Of a stretch of 5,778 nucleotides of DNA, positions 1 to 4,100 are shown one piece after another. The notes beneath the pieces are model-generated. The model was not told the DNA's origin and did no database searches. It saw only the letters and a program-made list of their open reading frames with translations. A program made the translations under genes and the position numbers. Origin of the DNA: Nitrospiraceae bacterium (lineage in GTDB: Bacteria; Nitrospirota; Nitrospiria; Nitrospirales; Nitrospiraceae); contig SYGW01000053.1 of assembly GCA_005800255.1 (NCBI GenBank), forward strand, positions 1 through 5,778, written 5' to 3'. Position 1 is the first letter of the stretch; each line of letters begins with the position of its first letter.

Positions 1-35
1 AGAGTCAGCTGCTCTACCAACTGAGCTAACGGCCC
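1..35 (-). tRNA. tRNA-Lys (probably CUU anticodon), 5' part only
   Basis: Read on the minus strand, the segment starts GGGCCGT, followed by TA, a D-arm (GCTC...GAGC around AGTTGGTA), and then the 5' half of an anticodon stem GCTGA and loop bases CTCT. This closely matches the 5' half of bacterial tRNA-Lys, which starts GGGTCGTTAGCTCAGTTGG in E. coli as I recall it. The window edge falls inside the anticodon: its first two bases read CT, so CTT (Lys) is inferred from the body, while CTC or CTG are not formally excluded. It lies 56 bases downstream of tRNA-Arg on the same strand and is probably co-transcribed with it. Confidence 0.85.
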
Positions 36-91
36 ACCGGGTATGTCTCTGGCAGATATCGACGTGCGGCTACTGTTCCTTGCCTGTTTGC

Positions 92-168
92 TGGTGCGCC
101 TGACAGGATTTGAACCTGTGGCCCTCAGCTCCGGAGGCTGATGCTCTATCCAGCTGAGCTACAGGCGC
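92..168 (-). tRNA. tRNA-Arg (CCG anticodon), complete with encoded CCA
   Basis: On the minus strand the 77 bases fold as a full cloverleaf. The acceptor GCGCCTG pairs with CAGGCGC. The D-arm GCTC...GAGC encloses AGCTGGATA. The anticodon stem TCAGC/GCTGA encloses the loop CTCCGGA, giving anticodon CCG, which reads CGG arginine codons. The T-arm ACAGG/CCTGT encloses TTCAAAT. The discriminator base is A and the CCA end is encoded (92-94). It is very similar to E. coli CCG-type tRNA-Arg as I recall it. The T-loop has A instead of G at the usual TTCGAAT position, a normal variant. Confidence 0.97.
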
Positions 169-190
169 TCCCGCAACCAAGATTTGAAAC

Positions 191-218
191 ATTAGCATAG
201 GATTTCGGCCCCTGTCTA
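191..218 (-). promoter_or_regulatory. candidate sigma-70 promoter for the tRNA pair
   Basis: On the minus strand, TAGACA (213-218, five of six matches to TTGACA) is followed after 16 bases by GCTAAT (191-196, four of six matches to TATAAT). This would start transcription near position 184, about 16 bases before mature tRNA-Arg. The -35 box overlaps the stop codon of the upstream cysteine-cluster gene, so read-through from that gene is also possible. The support is hexamer similarity and position only. Confidence 0.35.
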
Positions 219-857
219 GCGGTTCCCTTGCGAACCCTTGTGGCCCTGCCTGGCTAAGAATCCATAGGGCAGGAATACTTCTTCCCCGGCTGACCTGGTA
301 GCCAGACGCAGCGCGTCCAGGGCTGCTGATTCTTCCTGGATCAGACGGTCTTCCTCCTCTCGGAATGACGAGGGGAGCCGCAGAATCGAAATGAAGGTTT
401 GGACCTCGCAGGCACCCTGGGCCAATCCGTCCCGCTCTGTCGGAATCCCCATCGATCGGCAGACCAGGGGGCGGTACCCATAGACACCACAGCCTCCATC
501 AGTTTCTAGCGCTGGACAGGGATGTTGGCGAAATTCTTCGGCTAACCGGTCGATTCCCTGGTCGGACCATTCATCGAGCAGATCGGTCTGGGTTAGCTGT
601 GGGAAGGCTGCTTCCATCGCGGCGGTCTGTTCGGTGGCGCGTTGTTCGATGCGCTGGCGGTGGTCTGCCGGGAGGCTGGCGAGCCCCTCTTGGAGGATCT
701 GGACGTCGAGGAGGGTGATGGGAAAGGGGCCGATGCAGCAGCTGGTGCATCCGCGCCGGCAGGGGACTTCACCGAGTAAGGTGGCGGTGGCCCGCTGGAA
801 CCAGCGATCAGTTTTTTGATACAGGGGGGCAGGGTTAGGTTGCGTTGGACCTGCCAC
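216..857 (-). CDS. YkgJ-family cysteine-cluster protein (putative metal or Fe-S binding)
   Basis: This 213-aa protein carries the cysteine pattern of the YkgJ/UPF0153 family. An N-terminal CxxxCxxCC cluster (Cys33, Cys37, Cys40, Cys41) is followed by P-x-T-x-x-D-V. A central block has Cys114, Cys123 in GGCGVY and Cys133 in YRPLVCRSMG, and a late Cys150 follows. Such spaced cysteines are thought to bind zinc or an Fe-S cluster; no reaction is established for this family and I do not assign one. The start is GTG at 855-857, since the next methionine is residue 81, beyond the cysteine cluster. No strong Shine-Dalgarno precedes it. The upstream gene's stop lies only 6 bases away, which suggests translational coupling in one operon. 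No signal peptide or membrane segment is visible, so it is probably cytoplasmic. Confidence 0.85.
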   Translation of the reverse strand: MAGPTQPNPAPLYQKTDRWFQRATATLLGEVPCRRGCTSCCIGPFPITLLDVQILQEGLASLPADHRQRIEQRATEQTAAMEAAFPQLTQTDLLDEWSDQGIDRLAEEFRQHPCPALETDGGCGVYGYRPLVCRSMGIPTERDGLAQGACEVQTFISILRLPSSFREEEDRLIQEESAALDALRLATRSAGEEVFLPYGFLARQGHKGSQGNR

Positions 858-863
858 GGTCGC

Positions 864-1421
864 TCATTCCACGTTGACGGAGAGGTCGACGATGAGATCG
901 CCCTTGGGGGAGTAGAAGCCCTGGTTATCAATCTGGACGATGCCGTTGCATTGCTCTTGGTAGAATTCCAGGATCCATCCGTTGAAGTCGTAGCCCTCGT
1001 CGGTCATGTCATTCAAGGAGAATCGAGTCGTGAGCACAAATCGCGCGCGCTCGACATATTCGCGGACGAGTCCTGCTTCGATATCGTCGTGAGCGGAGAG
1101 GAGGTCCAGGAACTGCGCCTTTTCTTTGTCGAATACGTCTTGATAGGTGCCTCGATCTCGGACGCAGACTATCTGAATTGGCTTCCGGTCACGATCGTAT
1201 CCGAGCGTGACCTGGACCCAGGCCCATTCGTCCAGCATGGTGTCGTCCATCTCCGGCGGGGCAATCGGCGTTTGGTTGCGAGACTTGAGGAATTCCAAGA
1301 GCAGCCGGAGCGGGGGGGAGTTTTCTTTTTGACAAAACACGCGAGAATAGAGGAATGCTTCCTCTGGTGCGGTTTCAGCCGGTTGGGCGGCCGATGGCAA
1401 AATGGGTAGTTCTTTTCCCAT
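864..1421 (-). CDS. conserved-looking hypothetical protein, 185 aa
   Basis: I do not recognise this protein family. It is soluble-looking and acidic, with no signal peptide or membrane segment. The first 20 residues are Ala/Pro-rich and probably disordered. The body alternates predicted strands (WVQVTLGY, IQIVCVRD, ARFVLTTRF, GIVQIDNQGFYS, DLIVDLSVNV) with an acidic helix near residues 98-125, and cysteines are few and scattered. The start is ATG at 1419-1421 with CGGAG 8 bases upstream (1430-1434), a good ribosome site. It is the first gene of a two-gene minus-strand operon, ending 6 bases before the YkgJ-type gene. An open frame on the opposite strand (816-1409) is its antisense image and lacks comparable support. 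The gene is divergent from HU across 283 bases. Confidence 0.75.
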   Translation of the reverse strand: MGKELPILPSAAQPAETAPEEAFLYSRVFCQKENSPPLRLLLEFLKSRNQTPIAPPEMDDTMLDEWAWVQVTLGYDRDRKPIQIVCVRDRGTYQDVFDKEKAQFLDLLSAHDDIEAGLVREYVERARFVLTTRFSLNDMTDEGYDFNGWILEFYQEQCNGIVQIDNQGFYSPKGDLIVDLSVNVE

Positions 1422-1551
1422 GTGAGTGGCTCCGAGGATACGGCAACATTGTCCCCCAAAGGCTATGCAAGGCTGTACTGTACGCTGGCGGGTCTTAAAA
1501 CTGCAAGAGTCGGCGAAGACGTTTTCCTGTATATATTCTGTGCTTTTCCGG

Positions 1552-1580
1552 TTGACAGCATTTAATCGCTTGGATAAAAT
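1552..1580 (+). promoter_or_regulatory. strong sigma-70-type promoter for the HU gene
   Basis: A perfect -35 box TTGACA (1552-1557) is separated by 17 bases from TAAAAT (1575-1580, five of six matches to TATAAT). The expected start of transcription is about 1587, which gives a leader of roughly 118 bases before the HU start codon. The strength fits an abundant nucleoid protein. Confidence 0.8.
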
Positions 1581-1689
1581 CGCGCAGATTTCATTGATTG
1601 TGAACAGTAGTGTGGCCGTTCATTCGCTCAAAGGTGAGTACTTAATCGAAGAGATCAGAGGCAAGTTTTCTTTATCATTTTGTTATTGC

Positions 1690-1702
1690 AAGGAGGTTAT
1701 CC
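1690..1702 (+). promoter_or_regulatory. extended Shine-Dalgarno sequence of the HU gene
   Basis: AAGGAGG (1690-1696) lies 8 bases before the ATG and decides the start at 1705. The complementarity to the 16S rRNA 3' end continues through TTATCC, so 12 of 13 bases match the full anti-SD complement AAGGAGGTGATCC. The bases upstream (1664-1689) are T-rich and probably unstructured, which favours ribosome loading. Confidence 0.85.
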
Positions 1703-1704
1703 GT

Positions 1705-1992
1705 ATGGCGAAATCCATGACTAAGTCGCAGATAGCTGAGTATATGGCTCAGAAGACCGGCCTGACTAAGAAGGCCACGGTTCAGATGATCGAGGATTTT
1801 GCCGCCTTGGCCTACAAAGAAGCGAAGAACGTCTTCGTGGTGCCCGGGATCGGAAAGCTGGTCTTGGCGAACCGCAAGGCCCGCATGGGACGGAATCCGC
1901 AGACCGGTGAGTCCATCAAGATTCCAGCCAAGCGCGTAGTCAAGTTCCGCGTGGCCAAAGCCGCCAAAGACGCGATCCTCGGCAAGAAGTAA
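1705..1992 (+). CDS. HU-family nucleoid DNA-binding protein
   Basis: This 95-aa protein has the normal length and full pattern of the HU/IHF family of dimeric, histone-like DNA-bending proteins. The N-terminal helices (about residues 6-40) include MTKSQIAEYMAQKTGL. The conserved turn GIGKL is at 48-52. The beta-arm DNA-binding segment around 55-76 contains RKARMGRNPQTGE, with Pro65 as the DNA-intercalating proline in the family. The C-terminal helix is Lys/Ala-rich. The HU start is fixed by the extended Shine-Dalgarno. The frame is open upstream to 1426, but that stretch contains the promoter and does not resemble HU. I cannot tell an HU from an IHF-like subfamily member by eye, although Gly-rich and Lys-rich features favour HU. 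It has its own promoter and is followed by hairpins at 2001-2020 and 2041-2078. Confidence 0.96.
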   Translation: MAKSMTKSQIAEYMAQKTGLTKKATVQMIEDFAALAYKEAKNVFVVPGIGKLVLANRKARMGRNPQTGESIKIPAKRVVKFRVAKAAKDAILGKK

Positions 1993-2000
1993 GCGGAGAC

Positions 2001-2020
2001 CGTCCGGCGCAGATCGGACG
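2001..2020 (+). other. small hairpin just after the HU stop codon
   Basis: CGTCCG (2001-2006) and CGGACG (2015-2020) form a 6-bp perfect stem with an 8-base loop, 8 bases after the HU stop codon. No T-run follows, so on its own it is not an intrinsic terminator. It may protect the mRNA 3' end or be incidental. Confidence 0.4.
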
Positions 2021-2040
2021 AGATTCGCGGTAGAGAGTAC

Positions 2041-2078
2041 GACAGGGCCGGCGCCCCGAGAGGGGCGCCGGCCCTGTC
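2041..2078. terminator. bidirectional hairpin between convergent genes, 17-bp perfect stem
   Basis: The arms 2041-2057 and 2062-2078 are perfect reverse complements (17 bp, almost all G-C) closed by a GAGA tetraloop of the GNRA type. It sits between the convergent HU gene and the MoaD/ThiS-like gene, 14 bases beyond the latter's stop, as expected of a shared terminator. The tail is weak: the plus strand reads CCTTTGAGAG and the minus strand has no T-run at all. It may work as a transcript-end barrier or with Rho rather than as a classic intrinsic terminator. Confidence 0.75.
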
Positions 2079-2092
2079 CTTTGAGAGACTGA

Positions 2093-2365
2093 CTACATCG
2101 AGGGTCCGAGCCCGCTGCCCCCCATCCCGTCGTGACCGACCAGCCTGATGGCATCACCGTCCTGAACCAGTGAGTCATCGCTGGCGATCTTTTTATTGAT
2201 CGTCACCAGCACTTTCTTCTCGCGGATGAGCTGGAGGAGGTGGCGCAACTGAATGCCCTGCCGCTGGATCACCTGGCGGACCGACATGGGGGATGGCACC
2301 TCACAGGCGAGATCCCTCTCTCCATCGGCGGTTTGCAGCTGACCCATCAGCGAAATGGTAATCAT
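2093..2365 (-). CDS. MoaD/ThiS-like ubiquitin-fold protein with a C-terminal tail after Gly-Gly
   Basis: This 90-aa protein has the pattern of small beta-grasp sulfur carriers. An N-terminal strand (MITISLMG) and helix around VRQVIQRQGI lead into LVTINKKIASDDSLVQDGDAIRLV, which corresponds to the V-x-V-N-G...L-x-D-G-D-x-V signature of ThiS/MoaD. In those families the protein ends in Gly-Gly, which is adenylated and thiocarboxylated for thiamin, molybdopterin or amino-acid synthesis. Here GG (82-83) is followed by SGLGPSM, so a free Gly-Gly end would need proteolysis, or the protein is not a sulfur carrier. The start ATG (2363-2365) has AAGGAG 9 bases upstream (2375-2380). A longer open frame to 2464 lacks that site. 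No partner E1-like, moaE or thiG gene is adjacent. It is divergent from the 2463 gene and convergent with HU. Confidence 0.75.
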   Translation of the reverse strand: MITISLMGQLQTADGERDLACEVPSPMSVRQVIQRQGIQLRHLLQLIREKKVLVTINKKIASDDSLVQDGDAIRLVGHDGMGGSGLGPSM

Positions 2366-2392
2366 GGTCGGAAGCTCCTTATGCTCAGTCGT

Positions 2393-2425
2393 GACAGCTG
2401 TCTGTGGGGGCGGGCCCACGGCCCG
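2393..2425. promoter_or_regulatory. two inverted repeats in the divergent region (possible operator or leader hairpins)
   Basis: GACAGCTGTC (2393-2402) is a perfect 10-base palindrome. CGGGCC-CAC-GGCCCG (2411-2425) is a 6-bp inverted repeat ending immediately before the -35 box at 2426. Their place suggests repressor binding, or hairpins in the leader of the minus-strand MoaD/ThiS-like gene. No known operator consensus is recognised, and I found no clear promoter for the minus-strand gene. Confidence 0.35.
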
Positions 2426-2454
2426 TTGACTCCATCCCGGTTGCCATCGATAAT
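2426..2454 (+). promoter_or_regulatory. sigma-70-type promoter for the hypothetical gene and rfbC
   Basis: TTGACT (2426-2431, five of six matches) and GATAAT (2449-2454, five of six) are exactly 17 bases apart. The predicted transcription start, near 2461, is almost at the first possible start codon (ATG at 2463) of the downstream gene, so the mRNA may be leaderless. It probably also drives rfbC, whose start lies 31 bases after that gene's stop. Confidence 0.65.
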
Positions 2455-2462
2455 GCCCAGCC

Positions 2463-2867
2463 ATGCCATCATTGGATATTCAGAATCCCGGGATGCCGGA
2501 TTTGCAATTCGTGCTGTTTGTATCGGCCCTCTGTACTGCTGATTTGGCGACGTTTAATGTTTCCCCGAAACTTCGAACCACTATTTTCGACCGTTGTTGG
2601 GCGCTCATTCATACAGACGCGCCGCCGACCGATCCCAAAGAGCGGGTGCTCGATCTTCGCCAAGGCACAGAACTGACCCTGGAGGCCTGTCAGTCTACCA
2701 TCCGCTCTCTGCTGACAGAAGCAGGCATTTCTGTCCTTGTCTGGGACCATCCGGTGAGTGAGCCGACTCGCGAAAGCACGCCAGCCGCGAAGCCCTTGAT
2801 CGATCGGCTGGGGCAATTGTACCCCGAGCCCCCTGAGATCGTCGATCCGGAAAAACCGGCAGAATAA
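2463..2867 (+). CDS. hypothetical protein, up to 134 aa, upstream of rfbC
   Basis: I do not recognise this protein. Visible parts are a hydrophobic strand (LQFVLFVSAL, residues 14-23), a mixed alpha/beta middle with a likely helix around TLEACQSTIRSLLTEAG (72-88), the strand ISVLVWDHP, and a Pro/Glu-rich C-terminal tail (from about 98) that is probably flexible. The two cysteines in the first half (24 and 45) form no metal motif. The start is uncertain: ATG 2463 lies at the predicted transcription start, and ATG 2493 and GTG 2511 also lack a Shine-Dalgarno. It is probably co-transcribed with rfbC, 31 bases downstream, but this gives no firm clue to function. Base composition resembles its neighbours. 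The reverse-strand frame over it (2469-3041) crosses into rfbC and is a shadow. Confidence 0.65.
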   Translation: MPSLDIQNPGMPDLQFVLFVSALCTADLATFNVSPKLRTTIFDRCWALIHTDAPPTDPKERVLDLRQGTELTLEACQSTIRSLLTEAGISVLVWDHPVSEPTRESTPAAKPLIDRLGQLYPEPPEIVDPEKPAE

Positions 2868-2898
2868 ACGACAGACAAGAAGGGGAAAGAGGAGCATC

Positions 2899-3459
2899 GT
2901 GCTGGTCACAGAAACTGATATCCCAGGCCTGTTACTCATTGAACCGGACGTCTTCAGGGACCCACGGGGATTCTTTCTTGAAACGTACCATGCGCGTCGG
3001 TACGGGGAGGCAGGCATTCCCGGCCCCTTTGCGCAGGACAACTATTCACAGTCCATGAGGGGCACCTTGCGCGGGCTCCATTATCAAGAGCCCCATGCCC
3101 AGGGGAAGCTCGTGATGGCGACGGAAGGGGCCGTCTACGATGTCGTGGTGGATATCCGAAAGGGGTCGCCGAGCTTTGGCCGTTGGTACGGGGTCGAGCT
3201 TTCAGCGGAGAACCGGCGCCAACTCTATGTGCCGCCAGGCTGTGCCCATGGATTCTGTGTGACCAGCGACCGAGCTTCGTTCCTCTATAAATGCACAGAC
3301 TATTATGCGCCGAGCGACGAGCATGGCATTATCTGGAACGATCCGGCTTTGGCTATTTCCTGGCCTGTGACTACGCCTATTCTGTCCGCCAAGGACCAAA
3401 CACACAAAACCTTGGCCGAGATGGAGCCGTCGTTGCCGCGCTATCGGCCGGTTCGATAG
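2899..3459 (+). CDS. rfbC: dTDP-4-dehydrorhamnose 3,5-epimerase (RmlC)
   Basis: This enzyme of dTDP-L-rhamnose synthesis epimerises C3 and C5 of dTDP-4-dehydro-6-deoxyglucose, supplying rhamnose for cell-surface polysaccharide. The 186-aa length is normal for this cupin family. Key signatures are [10 protein letters not shown] (21-30), RGLHYQ with the catalytic His61, GKLV with Lys70, [10 protein letters not shown] with His117, the tyrosine-rich KCTDYY-x-P block (131-137), WNDP, and ILSAKD with Asp166, the expected partner of His61 in the catalytic dyad. All are intact. The start is GTG (2899), with GAGGAG (2889-2894) only 4 bases away, which is short but the best available. It appears to be co-transcribed with the preceding hypothetical gene. 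The rest of the rhamnose pathway (rfbA, rfbB, rfbD) is not in the window, so it must lie elsewhere. No terminator follows the stop. Confidence 0.96.
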   Translation: MLVTETDIPGLLLIEPDVFRDPRGFFLETYHARRYGEAGIPGPFAQDNYSQSMRGTLRGLHYQEPHAQGKLVMATEGAVYDVVVDIRKGSPSFGRWYGVELSAENRRQLYVPPGCAHGFCVTSDRASFLYKCTDYYAPSDEHGIIWNDPALAISWPVTTPILSAKDQTHKTLAEMEPSLPRYRPVR

Positions 3460-3575
3460 GAGTTGCCGGGACTCCATTGATCTTGCGAGGATAGCTATGT
3501 TATTCAGCGAGGAGACAGTGGTACGATTGCGGGGACGGTGGCCGGACGATTTCATCGTATATGGAGGAGGATGTA
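3460..3575 (+). other. spacer between rfbC and rubrerythrin
   Basis: This 116-base spacer contains no terminator hairpin and no convincing promoter. TTGATC (3477-3482) has only a poor -10 (TTATTC) at the right distance. A short open frame starts at ATG 3497 after GAGGAT, but it runs into the rubrerythrin gene in another frame and resembles nothing I know. Rubrerythrin may therefore be read from the rfbC transcript or from a promoter of a non-sigma-70 type. Confidence 0.4.
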
Positions 3576-4004
3576 ATGGGGAAAAGTTTGAAGGGAACCA
3601 AGAGTCACGACAATCTGAAGGGCGCCTTTGCCGGCGAGTCCCAGGCCAATCGGCGGTATCTCTATTTCGCGCGGCGGGCTGACATCGAAGGTTTTCCAGA
3701 CATTGGAGGCCTCTTTCGCGACACCTCCGAGGCAGAAACAGGCCATGCCTTCGGGCATCTGGACTTTCTGAAGGAAGTCGGAGATCCGGCGACCGGGGTG
3801 CCGATCGGCAATACCGAAGCCAATTTGAAGTCGGCGATCGAAGGCGAAACCTACGAGTACACGCAGATGTATCCCGGGATGGCCAAGACGGCCAGGGACG
3901 AGGGATTCCCCGAACTGGCCGAATGGTTCGAGACGCTCGCCAAGGCGGAGCGGTCTCATGCGAATCGCTTCACCAAGGGGCTTGAGAGCCTGAAGCAGCT
4001 CTAG
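3576..4004 (+). CDS. rubrerythrin-type diiron protein lacking the rubredoxin domain
   Basis: This 142-aa four-helix-bundle ferritin-like protein retains the full set of diiron ligands of rubrerythrin: Glu21 in GESQANRRY, Glu54 and His57 in ETGHA, Glu91 and Glu94 in [12 protein letters not shown], and Glu125 and His128 in AERSHANRF. Classical rubrerythrin reduces hydrogen peroxide, receiving electrons through a C-terminal rubredoxin domain with two CxxC pairs. Here the protein stops just after the bundle and has no cysteine at all, so electrons must come from another protein. The start ATG at 3576 has overlapping GGAGG sites 5-8 bases upstream (3563-3570). An ATG at 3561 lies within that ribosome site and is rejected. 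The gene is followed at once by an intrinsic terminator, then by an Fe-S electron-transfer gene on the same strand. A role in peroxide defence is inferred. Confidence 0.93.
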   Translation: MGKSLKGTKSHDNLKGAFAGESQANRRYLYFARRADIEGFPDIGGLFRDTSEAETGHAFGHLDFLKEVGDPATGVPIGNTEANLKSAIEGETYEYTQMYPGMAKTARDEGFPELAEWFETLAKAERSHANRFTKGLESLKQL

Positions 4005-4027
4005 TTTTGTCCGTTGTCTGATAGTGC

Positions 4028-4067
4028 AAGGGTGGGCCGGGATGACCCGGCCCACCCTTTGTGTTTT
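4028..4067 (+). terminator. intrinsic terminator after rubrerythrin
   Basis: The arms 4028-4041 and 4046-4059 are perfect reverse complements (14 bp, G-C-rich) with the loop ATGA, followed by a T-rich tail TTGTGTTTT. It begins 23 bases after the rubrerythrin stop. Only 33 bases separate the tail from the next start codon, with no visible promoter, so downstream expression probably depends on read-through. It may also protect the 3' end of the rubrerythrin mRNA. Confidence 0.88.
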
Positions 4068-4100
4068 CCGATCTTGTATTGCGGGCCCTCCCAGGAGACA

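Larger units (their letters stand above)
1422..1704. other. divergent intergenic region and HU leader
   Basis: This 283-base region lies between the divergent hypothetical gene and HU. The right half is AT-rich compared with the flanking genes. It holds the HU promoter (1552-1580) and an untranslated leader of about 118 bases. Farther left are a tandem TGTAC TGTAC (1474-1483) and TATATT (1532-1537), a -10-like hexamer with no matching -35. For the minus-strand gene the best pair I find is TTGCAG and TACAGT with 18-base spacing, too weak to annotate separately. No RNA gene or small protein is supported here. Confidence 0.6.

Noticed and set aside
92..215. tRNA-Arg as an integration site of a mobile element
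   Set aside because: I looked for a repeat of the tRNA 3' end elsewhere in the window and for an integrase, and saw neither. The neighbours look like core genes.
816..1409. 197-aa plus-strand frame
   Set aside because: It is antisense to the 185-aa gene, which has a good Shine-Dalgarno and operon spacing to YkgJ. The plus frame has no ribosome site or known motif.
1426..1704. In-frame N-terminal extension of HU (93 codons without a stop)
   Set aside because: It contains the promoter, and HU proteins are about 90 aa. The extended Shine-Dalgarno fixes the start at 1705. The open frame is probably chance.
2366..2464. 33-residue upstream extension of the MoaD/ThiS-like protein
   Set aside because: AAGGAG at 2375-2380 points to ATG 2363-2365, and the beta-grasp fold begins there. 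The extension is translated from the divergent control region.
2469..3041. 190-aa minus-strand frame over the 134-aa gene and rfbC
   Set aside because: It overlaps the well-supported rfbC start, has no ribosome site and is Arg/Gly/Ser-rich like other shadows.
3497..3682. 61-aa plus-strand small gene before rubrerythrin
   Set aside because: It has a possible GAGGAT site but overlaps the rubrerythrin gene by about 100 bases in another frame and has no recognisable features.
4014..4100. Longer N-terminus of the Fe-S protein starting at 4014
   Set aside because: It would translate through the perfect terminator hairpin at 4028-4059, has no ribosome site, and does not resemble the family's N-terminus.
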